Source: Siphonodentalium dalli
Taxonomy: Eukaryota; Mollusca; Scaphopoda; Gadilida; Siphonodentaliidae
Reading direction: 5' to 3'
Length of the DNA: 64,000 nucleotides
NCBI GenBank assembly: GCA_032622095.1
Contig: CP136067.1
Span: 123,663,030-123,727,029, forward strand
Part shown: positions 45,230 through 56,301 of the stretch, one piece after another
Layout: each line of letters opens with the position of its first letter
How positions within the stretch are numbered: position 1 is the stretch's first letter
Program-made: the position numbers and the translations under genes
The notes under the pieces: generated by a model
The model's input: only the letters and a program-made list of their open reading frames with translations
The model's database searches: none
Told to the model about the DNA's origin: nothing

Positions 45230-45698
45230 CAATGAGTATTTAGTATAGAGAGGGTTAATACACACATGGGAATGTTGAGATTAGTGGTAGTGATAAACAG
45301 TGAATGTGTAACTTGAGCAAACCCACACTGAGCATACTCATTAGCTTGTCATTCCTATCTAAGAAACCTTGTGGACTGTTATTGGTCTTCAGTTTTAAAG
45401 ATCACCATAAATTCTCAGGAATACAATATGTATTCTAATAAAGGCCATTTAAAATTTTAAAGAGATGTCAAGATTCATAGAAAGCATACATGTATCTTGG
45501 TGGCAGAGGCATATAAACTCAAGCTGACTTCTCAGTTTTCAACTTGGATGTAGTTAAAAGTAATTAAAGCCAGAGATATCTATAGTTGGTGGGACCTATG
45601 CATCTTTAATCACCAGTGAAATGTGGTTAGATAATTTGTTACTGATAAGCAGAAACAGCTAAGGTCAGCTTTGGGGACATGACAATCTGCGGAATGGG

Positions 45699-46106
45699 AT
45701 GGAATATGGAATAGAACGACAATCTGCGGAACAGAATTTCAAATTGCGTGGAACGGCCGATATCTCGAGGAATACAGGGCGTAGGGCGCTCATGTTGGTG
45801 TCTAACGAAAGGCCCACATTCGCCCTATCCACACATATTAACCCCGCCACTGACCGGACACCAGAAGTTGCATTATTTGATCGAAAACTGACCTAACATG
45901 GGGTGAAATTTGGGATAGCATGGCAATCTGCGGAACGGAATTTCAAATTGCGTGGAACGGCCGATATCTCGAGGAATACAGGGCGTAGGGCGCTCATTTT
46001 GGTGTCTAACGAAAGGCCGATATTCGCCCTATCCAAACATATTAACCCCGCCACTGAACGGACACCGGAAGTTGCATTATTCGGTCGAAAACTGACCTAA
46101 CATAAA
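45699..46106. repeat. Two tandem 204-bp repeats in the left foldback arm
   Basis: Units 45699-45902 and 45903-46106 share CAATCTGCGGAAC, TTGCGTGGAACGGCCGATAT, CTCGAGGAATACAGGGCG, GGTGTCTAACGAAAGGCC and GAAAACTGACCTAACAT. Both units stay open in the same frame for 65 codons with similar residues. This is a consequence of the 204-bp (68-codon) period rather than evidence for a gene. Confidence 0.85.
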
Positions 46107-49100
46107 ATGCCACAAACACGAAAAACTGCGTTCGACATTAATGTTTAGAATTTAGATTTCTCGACGAATACGCTAGCAAACACCAAGTTTTAGGTATCAA
46201 ATAACGCAGTGGAATACTGTGCACTCGTTTTTATCTACAATATGGCTGTTTTAGTGCGAAAACTGTAATAGCGAAACGCAAACAAGCGCCGATAAAACAG
46301 CTAAAAATAGACTCGATGTTTACATTTACACGATCGATTTCAGCTGGTATATTCAATATAATGGGGCGTATAGTATATCAAAATGTAGGATTAGACACAG
46401 GGAATGTATTTTTTTCCAAATGGGTCCACCACGCGGTGAAATTGTTGCAGAAATTCGCTCCAAAATATTCGCACTTCAGTTGTGACTAAAAGCCCAGATG
46501 CCGGAGCCCGGCGACTAAAAGCCAAGTTACAAAATAGATTAACTGGTTTGAACGCATGAATATGTCAATGGTCAGACTGTTGGAAATAATACCCAATTTT
46601 TTTTATAGACTTATATAAACACTTACGTGTGAAACTCGAATTTTAATTAAATCCATGATTGTGTAGTCTCTCGTATATCACGAACACTGCGCGCACACAT
46701 TTTATTGGAATACATGCCATCTTTGCCTTGTGTTTTGTTTAGTTTAGTTTTTTTGGCGACCAAAGATGAGATGTGTTCGCACCACACTGTGCTAAGGCCA
46801 ATGAAATCACTGAATTTCAGATTATCAGCATAACCGCATTATTTCATTAGTATCTGAAGCAAATTAATGAACACCATAAACAATAGAAAATTAACACAGC
46901 TCTTCGTGCGGGATAATCTTTAAAGCCAGTGACACCTCAGTCATCCTGACAGACTGTACAAACATAATGATAATGGGGCATTATGCATCATGAATATTTT
47001 TGTTAATTGGAATTGTCAAATCTAACATGCATGTTGTGGCTTCTAAGTAAACAAATTACCAGTTTTTTTAAATGGAGGCATGATGTTAAAGGACTCTTAG
47101 TTGCAATTAAGACCCTCGCAATAAATGCTTCAACAAACGCTCTTTATTGACTACCCTATACATGTTCTATGTATACTATAGGGCGACTGTATATACACAG
47201 ACGGTATAGATAACTTTTAAGAGTGTTAACAATATTTTATTAGAACGAAAAAACAGAACGTCACATTTACAATGTATACATAGAAAAATAACAAATAGTT
47301 CAAATGGCGATATGATAACAAGCAATAAGCCTATTTTATAAAAACTTTATTTAAATCAAATACACGACATCGTTCTTGTAGAGCGACATGCATTGACAAC
47401 ACTGGGCATAAAATCCAAATATGCTTTGTTAAATTTTATTAAATGAAATCAGTGATGACCTTGGCATATTGATGCACTTAAAACTGATTGTATTTACTAA
47501 TTTTATTTACTTTATTGATACACGCTACCAGCATATAACAATTATCTAGTTTCATTATATCACATCTTCTGAGTGCTGAGACATATTTGATTTCTAATTC
47601 CGTTTCTATGTTGGACACTACCATAATTTAAAATTTCGACTATATACATGTATGCTTGTATGCACCATTTACCACACATGTTTTCCTTCCTGTTTCATTG
47701 TTTTTCCTACCTACTCCATTATCTTCTCAATCACACCCAACCCTTCTCAACCCCGCACTCGCTTAACCTACTTCACAAAAAACCTGAGAAAACATAACTA
47801 TATTCAAATCCCCGCTTTCTTTACCATGCAGCTGTCTCTATTGACACTCGGGGTAACATTTCTAGAGGAAAGGATTTTTATAAAAGCCATAGGCTTATTG
47901 CTTGTTATCATATCGCCATATGAACTATTTGTTATTTTTCTATGTATACATTGTAAATGTGACGTTCTGTTTTTTCGTTCTAATAAAATATTGTTAACAC
48001 TCTTAAAAGTTATCTATACCGTCTGTGTATATACAGTCGCCCTATAGTATACATAGAACATGTATAGGGTAGTCAATAAAGAGCGTTTGTTGAAGCATTT
48101 ATTGCGAGGGTCTTAATTGCAACTAAGAGTCCTTTAACATCATGCCTCCATTTAAAAAAACTGGTAATTTGTTTACTTAGAAGCCACAACATGCATGTTA
48201 GATTTGACAATTCCAATTAACAAAACTATTCATGATGCATAATGCCCCATTATCATTATGTTTGTACAGTCTGTCAGGATGACTGAGGTGTCACTGGCTT
48301 TAAAGATTATCCCGCACGAAGAGCTGTGTTAATTTTCTATTGTTTATGGTGTTCATTAATTTGCTTCAGATACTAATGAAATAATGCGGTTAAGCTGATA
48401 ATCTGAAATTCAGTGATTTCATTGGCCTTAGCACAGTGTGGTGCGAACACATCTCATCTTTGGTCGCCAAAAAAACTAAACTAAACAAAACACAAGGCAA
48501 AGATGGCATGTATTCCAATAAAATGTGTGCGCGCAGTGTTCGTGATATACGAGAGACTACACAATCATGGATTTAATTAAAATTCGAGTTTCACACGTAA
48601 GTGTTTATATAAGTCTATAAAAAAAATTGGGTATTATTTCCAACAGTCTGATTATTGACATATTCATGCGTTCAAACCAGTTAATCTATTTTGTAACTTG
48701 GCTTTTAGTCGCCGGGCTCCGGCATCTGGGCTTTTAGTCACAACTGAAGTGCGAATATTTTGGAGCGAATTTCTGCAACAATTTCACCGCGTGGTGGACC
48801 CATTTGGAAAAAAATACATTCCCTGTGTCTAATCCTACATTTTGATATACTATACGCCCCATTATATTGAATATACCAGCTGAAATCGATCGTGTAAATG
48901 TAAACATCAAGTCTATTTTTAGCTGTTTTATCGGCGCTTGTTTGCGTTTCGCTATTACAGTTTTCGCACTAAAACAGCCATATTGTAGATAAAAACGAGT
49001 GCACAGTATTCCACTGCGTTATTTGATACCTAAAACTTGGTGTTTGCTAGCGTATTCGTCGAGAAATCTAAATTCTAAACATTAATGTCGAACGCAGTTT

Positions 49101-49122
49101 TTCGTGTTTGTGGCATTTTATG

Positions 49123-49530
49123 TTAGGTCAGTTTTCGACCGAATAATGCAACTTCCGGTGTCCGTTCAGTGGCGGGGTTAATATGTGTGGATAGGGCGAA
49201 TATCGGCCTTTCGTTAGACACCAAAATGAGCGCCCTACGCCCTGTATTCCTCGAGATATCGGCCGTTCCACGCAATTTGAAATTCTGTTCCGCAGATTGC
49301 CATGCTATCCCAAATTTCACCCCATGTTAGGTCAGTTTTCGATCAAATAATGCAACTTCTGGTGTCCGGTCAGTGGCGGGGTTAATATGTGTGGATAGAG
49401 CGAATGTGGGCCTTTCGTTAGACACCAACATGAGCGCCCTACGCCCTGTATTCCTCGAGATATCGGCCGTTCCACGCAATTTGAAATTATGTTCCGCAGA
49501 TTGTCGTTCTATTCCATATTCCATCCCATT
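49123..49530. repeat. Two tandem 204-bp repeats in the right foldback arm
   Basis: Inverse of 45699-46106 with a handful of substitutions (for example GCTCTATCC in place of GCCCTATCC). Similarity between left and right arms is much higher than between the two units within an arm. Confidence 0.85.
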
Positions 49531-49599
49531 CCGCAGATTGTCATGTCCCCAGCTTTGAAAATAAAACAAAATTATATTTGATTATTATTTCCTTGTCAG

Positions 49600-50294
49600 G
49601 CCACAGATAACAGGGTCAGGGGATTGGTATAATAAGGTGATAGTACAGAACAGAAACGTTTTATTCAAAACTTAGTCTTGTGTTTCATTTGTTTTATTAC
49701 TCTACATGTACTTGTCACTGCCATGGAATTACTTAATGACATTATGTCCTAAGTGTGCCAGAGACAGACATCAATGATACTTTTATGCTGGACATTGGAG
49801 AATTAACTGTTGAGTGGCCAGCTGGACTGGTCACTGACTAACAAATATATTACTTTATAAGATTGAATTTCACTGTGCAGGGCCATAAAATATCTGTCTG
49901 GTCACTTATATAGTCATCGAGGGATCGGATATCAGTGTCATTTTATGCTGTAGAAGAGCATGCAGTCTGGATTTTACTATATGTGCATGGACCAGTATTA
50001 CTTTGCGTTATTTTATATGGAAGGATTTTTTGTGGATTTACTTGGATAAATGTAAGTATACATTTCTATATCTTCAGCATCAATATTCTTAATTATTAAT
50101 CGATTTAATTATTTCAGCATCAAATTGCTGACAAATTACTCAAAGTTATAGTCAGGAATATGAAAGTTTTAGTCATGGACTTACTAGCAATTTAAATGTC
50201 ACAATGATTAACTTCTTGTTATATTGAAACTTAACAAATCAAATCTGGAATATGGTATGTTTGCAATTGTCTCGCTGTTTTAATTTGAAATAAG
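49600..50294. other. Intergenic, no gene seen
   Basis: No ORF with a recognisable motif and no clear terminal repeat. Ordinary AT-rich sequence leading to the minisatellite. Confidence 0.45.
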
Positions 50295-50546
50295 TATGTA
50301 ACACAAGATGGAATTTATGTAACACAAGATGGAATTTATGTAACACAAGATGGAATTTATGTAACACAAGATGAAATTTATGTAACACAAGATGGAATTT
50401 ATGTAACACAAGATGGAATTTATGTAACACAAGATGGAATTTATGTAACACAAGATGGAATTTATGTAACACAAGGTGGAATTTATGCAACACAAGATGG
50501 AATTTATGTAACACAAGATGGAATTTATGTAACACAAGATGGAATT
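50295..50546. repeat. 21-bp minisatellite, about 12 units
   Basis: Unit TATGTAACACAAGATGGAATT repeated about 12 times with isolated substitutions (AAATT, AGGTGG, TATGCAAC). The period is divisible by three and the unit lacks stops in two minus frames. Long repetitive ORFs therefore appear, but nothing supports translation. Confidence 0.93.
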
Positions 50547-50840
50547 TTTAAAACTCAACAGCTAGTCTTGTGTTTTTTAAATATTGTGCAAAAGATTATC
50601 TAAACTTTGAAATTTAATTAAAAATAAACTAAAACAAAAAGGATTGATTGAATATATAGCATTCAAATTTTGATTTGATTTAATAATATGATAATAGGTA
50701 AGTCATATAGAATGACCGCGGAATGATGTTAAGGGGTTTCCATGCCTCACTCATGCCAGGAGGTGGAAAGTTTAGATGGACGTGTTGTACAGACTATGGC
50801 GGCTTACATCCCATGGAGTAATGGGCTTCTTGAGCAGCAT

Positions 50841-50958
50841 ACATTGATGCCCTAAATAATCGACTCCTTAACCACAGCAGAATTATGGGTAATTTTTCAG
50901 TATTTTGTCGGAAATATGGCTTCTGGCCATTCATCGGAAAGCTCTCACTGAGAGCCTA
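50841..50958. mobile_element. Family A MITE, left half, joined to copia sequence
   Basis: ACATTGATGCCCTAAATAATC through TTTTTCAGTATTTTGTCGG to AGCTCTCACTGAGAG, then copia pol sequence starts. The right half is missing. Confidence 0.7.
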
Positions 50959-51452
50959 GATCTATGGGCATCAAAACTGCATTTCTGCAAGAGAAAGCCA
51001 TGGAAAGGGATGTATGTCAAGCCACCTCCAGAAGCGAGGATTCCTGGGATGTTGTGGCAACTGAAAACATGTGTTCACGGTCTCAGTGATGCATCTTTGC
51101 AGTGGTATAAACGCATCAAAGAAATAATGTTGGGAACTGGTGAAAATATATCCAACCTCGTTCCAGCAGTGTTTTACTGGAATGTCAAATACGGGGCTCT
51201 AATTGGTGCACTTGCATGCCATGTTGATGACTTTGTGTGGGGAGGAACTGTTGATTTTCAGAACAGTGCTGTTTATGAAATAAGAAAGAAGCTCAGGATT
51301 TGAAAAGAAAATTCTGAAGCTTTCCAATACATTGGTTTGAATTTGAGCTGCAGCAATGGTACTATTGAACTGAGTCAAGAGAAATACATTGACAATCTGC
51401 ATCCAATAATTCTTGACAAGGCCAGAGCTCTTCATAAGGACTCTCTTAAAGG
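50959..51452 (+). pseudogene. Ty1/copia reverse-transcriptase fragment
   Basis: Translates to the copia RT core. KTAFLQ lies in one frame (from about 50972), then after a small deletion near 51013 there is YVKPPPEA, LWQLKTCVHGLSDA, QWYKR, VFYW and HVDDFVWGG (the Y/HVDD catalytic box, about 51220). A stop at 51301 is followed by the continuing pattern YIGLN..IELSQEKYI. It breaks off at 51452 where an unrelated repeat begins. No gag or integrase part is visible. Confident family assignment; clearly non-functional. Confidence 0.88.
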
Positions 51453-51996
51453 TGCATAATCGGAATTAACGCTCACAAATTACAATTTCCTTGGCTTCGA
51501 GGGTCAAAAATATTTGATTTGAGTCGAGGAACCCACCCGTCAAAGCTCAGAGTGATCAGATATCGATGTTTGAAATCTATTATTTTTCACCACCGATAAT
51601 TTTAAACAGTCGACGAGAAGACTTTCTCTGACCAAATTGCAGATGAAGATGGATAACTCTAAAATCAAGTGGCTTTTTTGTGTCAGATATTTGACAAACC
51701 GGCAAAATTCGCTGAACAAAATGTTGATAAATAACAGGTTTTGGGCAATTTTATGCTATATGCATTATTTTTGGGCAATTATTAGATTCTGATAACTGAA
51801 GTGGCATAAATGTTGTTGACACTGAAAAAGGTTTATTGCGCTCTAAAATTTGAGTTATAACATGCCCCTAAAGTTTTAACCAGTTTGTTTTTAAATCCGC
51901 TATAGCATGCTTAAGCATACCCACAAAAAAAAATTAGGGGCGATTTTACAGACCGTAAATTAGGGCCAATGAGATCGGCCCCTGGCACTGAAATGG
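51453..51996 (-). repeat. Repeat family C joined to a piggyBac-like end, inserted in the copia relic
   Basis: 51453-51845 is the inverse of the repeat at 57844-58200 (AGTTATCCATCTTCATCTGC on the minus strand, GATCACTCTGAGCTTTGACG). 51850-51992 is the inverse of the GTGCCAGGGGCCGATCTC element at 42142 and ends GGCACTGAAATGG before TTAA. TTAAAGGT occurs at both ends of the block (51447-51454 and 51993-52000). Confidence 0.6.
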
Positions 51997-52007
51997 TTAA
52001 AGGTTTT

Positions 52008-52578
52008 TTGTGACTCTTCTTTTGCGAATCTTAAGGACCGTGCTAGTCAGGGATATATATGATACTACTTTGTGTACTTGCTGATCAGTCTTGATAATTT
52101 TCACCAATATCCTAGAATTCTAAACGCATTCGCCGCGTTGTTAGGAGCACTATACAGTAATGCCCTTAATGAATGGCAACAAGCCATATTTCCGATTAAA
52201 TCCTGAAAAGTTACCCATAATTCTGCTGTGGTTAAGGAGTCGATTATTTAGGGCATTACTGTAGCTGGAGAGACATTAGCCATGGCTGATGCTTTGGACA
52301 TGTCAGTTTTTATATGGACCCTTTATTCAGAACTGACCTGCAAGAAGGATTTACAAATTGAGTGTTTCACAGACTCAAACTCCCTCAATGAAGCTTTGAG
52401 GTCTACAAAGTCTGTAACTGAGAAAAGGCTAAGAATTGAGATCAGTGCTGTCAAAGAACTCATTGATAAGAAAATTGTCAGTGGTGTTAAATGGACTGAC
52501 ACTAAAAACCAATTAGCTGACTGTCTGACAAAACTAGGAGCTTCACTAGATAATGCCATGAATCTATACTCTGGCTAA
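52008..52578 (+). pseudogene. Ty1/copia RNase H fragment, split by a MITE
   Basis: Before the MITE the copia RNase H start is visible as DSSFANLKDRASQGYI (about 52011-52059), then in a shifted frame SKRIRRVVRST up to 52152. After the MITE it resumes with AGETLAMADALD and continues through CFTDSNSL, STKSV.EKRLRI and TKNQLADCLTKLGAS to a stop at 52578. An in-frame TAG and a small frame change lie in the first part. Final part of copia pol, degraded. Confidence 0.85.
52155..52261. mobile_element. Family A MITE inserted in copia RNase H, TA target
   Basis: CAGTAATGCCCTTAATGAATG to GGGCATTACTG, flanked by TA. The copia reading frame joins cleanly across the element if one TA is counted. This confirms the TA duplication and shows the MITE moved after the copia element died or inserted. 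Confidence 0.88.
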
Positions 52579-53050
52579 CACCTGTAGAGATCATATTCCA
52601 CCAGTACCGAAAACCTGGGAACTTTTTGAAGTTTTGACAGGGAACCTTATAAAGTTGAAAAATTAACGTGCGTAATATATTTCTTAGTTGTTAATTGTTC
52701 CTTAATAATGTACTTCACTGTAGGTGAAAGTCCCAGTTCTAAATTGCATACTTTTCTGTTACTTTTGTCAGCCGATATCGCAATAAACATCTATTTAATT
52801 ACCCAGGAGAAATGTCATAATTGTAAGAACGCAAAAATTCTCACAAATTCACTTAAATCTTGTAATTTCAAGTTGGGACCTTCACCTACAATGAAGTACA
52901 TTATTGAGCAACAGATAGTAACTAAAAAATATACGGTTTTGACTTTATAAGGTTCCCTGTAAAAACTTCAAAAAGATCCAAGGTTTTGTACTTGTGGAAT
53001 ATGATCTCTACGGGCATTAGCCAGAGTATATAGATTCATGGCATGATCTA
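52579..53050. repeat. Large palindrome at the 3' end of the copia relic
   Basis: Left arm from ACACCTGTAGAGATCATATT through AACTTTTTGAAGTTTTGACA and AATAATGTACTTCACTG to GTAGGTGAAAGTCCCA. It is mirrored from GGGACCTTCACCTACA to CTCTACGGGCATTAGCCAGA and GTATATAG. The left arm overlaps the last copia codons. Related single copies occur at 41.5-42.6 kb. Confidence 0.65.
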
Positions 53051-53199
53051 GAGATTCACCAAATTTCTTGCTGCAAACATTGGACAATGGGAAATTATGT
53101 TTCATTTGAACATTGGTGTTTCTGGCATCCGACTGTTTCATTCATATTCATTTCGAATTGCATTTGTACATACATGTATCTTCCAATTGTAATGTTTAA

Positions 53200-53591
53200 C
53201 CCTTTACCCAACAAACCGGCCAAAAACGGCCAAATAAAGCTGCAACAGCCTAAATTATCTTGGGTCTGTCTCAATAAAACCATACAAATATGGATATCAT
53301 TGGAACCGGCTCTTTGACCACATTGTGATGGTTACAGTTATGCCCTGTGCCAATGCATTCTCTTATATATGCGAGTCGACCATAGGTCGCCTCGCATATA
53401 TAAGAGAATGCATTGTCCTAAAAAAAATCTTTTTTTAACACTTTTTACCATTTTTTCTTACATTCTTTAACAATTTTATAATTTTTAATGTGTTAAGCCA
53501 ATGCATTCTCTTATATATGCGAGGCGACCTATGGTCGACTCGCATATATAAGAGAATGCATTGGCACAGGGCCGTTCTGTTGGGTGAAGGG
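53200..53591. mobile_element. piggyBac-like MITE, 392 bp, TTAA target duplication
   Basis: CCCTTTACCCAACAAACC to TTCTGTTGGGTGAAGGG, TTAA at 53196-53199 and 53592-53595. Same length as and inverse orientation to 13050-13441, with the same two long TATATAAGAGAATGCATTGG hairpins. Confidence 0.88.
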
Positions 53592-53814
53592 TTAAAAGAA
53601 TAGGAGTGTTTTTTAGTGTGTGAGCTTATGTAATTAATTAATAGTATGTCAGTGGAGTGTTTGGAGTGTGTGTAGTCAGGTGTAAAGTTAATTGGTTGTC
53701 ACTGAGTGAACACATGGTGTGAGTGACTACTGAATGTGAGAGAGGACTTCACTTGTGTCTGTGATATGGATCTAGCAAGTCAATTTTTTAATAAAACAGA
53801 TCTTTCTTACTTAA

Positions 53815-54205
53815 AATTACCCTGTCATTTGCAGAATGAGGTCCTGCATAGTGTGCTAGCATCACTAAATTCACACTCTGGACTCATCTTCTCTGGAATG
53901 TTTCTTTATTATCAAATTTCTATAGAAACTTCTTCACATAGTTTCTACATGTATTTCTTTTTTAGTTTAGTTTCTCTATATCCCCAAATTGGCAGATGAC
54001 ACATTGCATAATTGAGGTTCCCAATGGGTGTACATCACAATATTCACCATTTGGGAACTTCAATCTGAGTCTTTGTCTCCCATAGCAGGTGAGGCCATGC
54101 AGAATGAGGTCCCCAGAGGGGGAAATTTGGTTATACTAGCCCGCTATGTAGGATAGCGTCACTAAATTCACCCTCAAGGGACCTCATTCTGCAAATGACT
54201 TTCTT
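53815..54205. repeat. Family D palindromic element, copy 6
   Basis: Left hairpin truncated (CAGAATGAGGTCCTGCATAG), middle intact, right hairpin 54101-54195 intact, ending CCTCATTCTGCAAATGAC. Confidence 0.65.
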
Positions 54206-54259
54206 TGATTATGTTCATTTTGATATTCGATTTGATTCGCCAATACTGCATGGTGTGTA

Positions 54260-54414
54260 CAGTAATGCCCTAAATAATCGACTCCTTAACGGCAGGAGAA
54301 TTATGGGTAACTTTTCAGGATTTAGTCGGAAACAAGCCATATTTCCGACTAAATCCTGAAAAGTTACCCATAATTCTCCTATCATTAAGGAGTCAATTAT
54401 TTAGAGCATTACCG
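54260..54414. mobile_element. Family A MITE, centre deleted
   Basis: CAGTAATGCCCTAAATAATC to GAGCATTACCG, TA on both sides. The loop region is missing, so the arms meet at GTCGGAAACAAGCC. Confidence 0.85.
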
Positions 54415-55433
54415 TACCTTGTTTAATAATCTCTTCTCTTCACACTTTCAGAAATCTGTTTTTAAAGAAAGGATTTTAAGTCAGAGAAAATAATATAAGA
54501 CAGAAACTTGACTGGCAAAATGACGTTATTTGATCTGCAGAATGATGAAAACGCAACTGGAACCGGAACTGACGAAGTTTCAACTGTTTCCAATTGCAGG
54601 TAGGTCACAAAATTTGTCAGGATGTAATAGTGTGTCTGTCATCTGCAGAATGAGGTCCCCAGATGGTGAATTTAGTGATGCTATCCAAATTTACCCTCTG
54701 GGGACCTCATTCTGTTTAGGCCTCATCTTCTGGGAGGTATCTTTTGTTTAAAATTGACATTGTTTTTAGTTACTTTTTCCCTTCTGTTCATTTTCTGTAT
54801 CCCCTAATTTGCAGAAGATAAAATGCACCATCAAGGTAACTAATGGGTGAACATCACCAACTTCAACTGGGGAACTTCAGTCTGATCCAAGGTCTCCCAT
54901 AGCAGTTGAGGCCTAAACAGAATGAGGTCTGCAGAGGGTGAATTTGGTGATGCTAGCTTGCTATGCGGTATAGCATCACTAAATTCACCCTCTGGGGTAG
55001 TGATGCGGACCGGACCACCTTGGGTGGTCCGGTCCACTGCCAAGGCCATTCCGGTCCGGTACACATGCCTGGACCGGTCCAAAACGGTCCGGTCCACCTA
55101 TAATAGGCTATATGTTAATTAATTCTCTGTTTTCTAAAAGTTTTTACTCTGTATAGTACAAACTATAAGGTTACTGGAGTTCAGTGCATTGCAATCAGTC
55201 CATACATGTTAAAACTTACATTGTTTGCCGATTGTATGCATCATTGTCTGTCTCTGGTGGGATATACTGGGAGCGATGCACGATAATAGTATTTCTAGTA
55301 ATGCGAACATGCACTAATTAAATGTATTGGGCATATATATAGCTAGCTATGGCCAGAATGTGTTATAACCAATCTAACATGGCACTCAACTGATCGTATG
55401 CATGATTCGTATCATACTTATTATGCCCCCGAT

Positions 55434-56020
55434 CTCCGATGGAGATTTGGGGGTATATAGTGGAGCCCTCCGTCCGTCCGTCTGTCCTTCCGTCCGTCCG
55501 TACGAACGTTTCAACTCATAACTTTGGTTTCGCTAACTCAATTCAGTTGATCTTTGGTATGCTAATAGACCGGGGGGGGGGGACAAGATTTCCCCATAAC
55601 TGCGGTTTTGTCCGCCCATTTTTTCCAGAGTTACGCCCCTTTTTGGACTTAGAAAATTCAGTTTTCTGTGGCATACGAACGTTTCAACTCATAACTTTGG
55701 TTTCGCTAATTCAATTCAGTTGAACTTTGGTATGCCAATAGACCAGCCGGGGGGACAAGATTTCCCCATAGCAGTGGTTTCATCCGCCCATTTTTTCCAG
55801 AGTTACGCCCCTTTTTGGTCTTAGAAAATTCAGGTTTTCATCATTAATATTGCATGCGTGTGAGGTCTCTGTAAGTGTTGCATATTTTAACAAGTCATCC
55901 TCTATCGTACTAAATACTCATGAATAACATAACTTTACAAAGTGCCATTTAATAAGTATTTGCACAAAAATAAGAAAAATCCTCTCTGACTGTACAGTCG
56001 GGGGCGTTACCTCCGCCCAG
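55434..56020 (+). repeat. GCCCCCGATCTCCGATGGAG-type repeat with 173-bp tandem units
   Basis: Opens with a hairpin CCCCCGATCTCCGATGGAGA, then CCGTCCGTCC tracts. Two direct units starting CGAACGTTTCAACTCATAAC follow, at 55503 and 55676. Ends near CAGTCGGGGGCGTTACCTCC. Nested inside the hAT-like element. Confidence 0.65.
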
Positions 56021-56178
56021 CGGTGCACTTGTTTTCATTAAATTGAAATTTAAACGAAATAACTATACTGATGACAATTATACAAATGTGTACTAATATG
56101 ACTACTACATTAATATTGGAGTCGTGGAGATTGTGATGGCTGATTGTATAGTCCTGACAACAATTACAGTTATATACC

Positions 56179-56301
56179 CAGCCTTCATAATTGGCTACGG
56201 CAATCAGCATTGCCGAAGCAATTTGCTGAAGCAAACTGGGCCACGGCATACTGTTGCCGTAGCGGATTGCCGAAGCCAAACAATCTGAATTAAGAGGGCT
56301 G
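56179..56301. mobile_element. CAGCC-ended MITE (family E), 123 bp, 6-bp target duplication
   Basis: CAGCCTTCATAATTGG to AATTAAGAGGGCTG, flanked by TATACC at 56173-56178 and 56302-56307. Same length as 22590-22712 and roughly its inverse complement in the interior. Nested inside the hAT-like element, so it is younger than that insertion or travelled with it. Confidence 0.85.

Larger units (their letters stand above)
45674..49549. mobile_element. Giant foldback element, 3876 bp, arms of about 1.67 kb, 8-bp target duplication
   Basis: Left arm 45674-47343 and right arm 47877-49549 are near-identical inverted copies. The ends are GGGACATGACAATCTGCGG and its inverse. Direct CAGCTTTG flanks both ends (45666-45673 and 49550-49557), and the duplicated segment at 43334-43669 shows the site without it. 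The 533-bp centre (47344-47876) has no transposase. The ORF at 47652-48047 is hydrophobic but runs from the centre into the right arm and has no recognisable domain. Each arm begins with two tandem 204-bp repeats. The superfamily is not assigned: long arms suggest Foldback, MULE or P-type elements, and an 8-bp duplication allows several of these. Confidence 0.92.

Noticed and set aside
45699-46100. Pair of 65-codon ORFs with similar proteins, also on the opposite strand at 49123-49569
   Set aside because: Explained by the 204-bp repeat unit being a multiple of three inside an inverted repeat; no codon or motif evidence.
47652-48047. 131-codon hydrophobic ORF in the foldback centre
   Set aside because: It starts in the unique centre and ends in the right arm, shows no domain and is not mirrored in the left arm; treated as chance.
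50295-50546. CRISPR-like array
   Set aside because: Units are contiguous with no spacers, and the genome is eukaryotic.
50239-50558. Repetitive minus-strand ORFs of about 92-98 codons
   Set aside because: Generated by the 21-bp minisatellite; no start context or domain.
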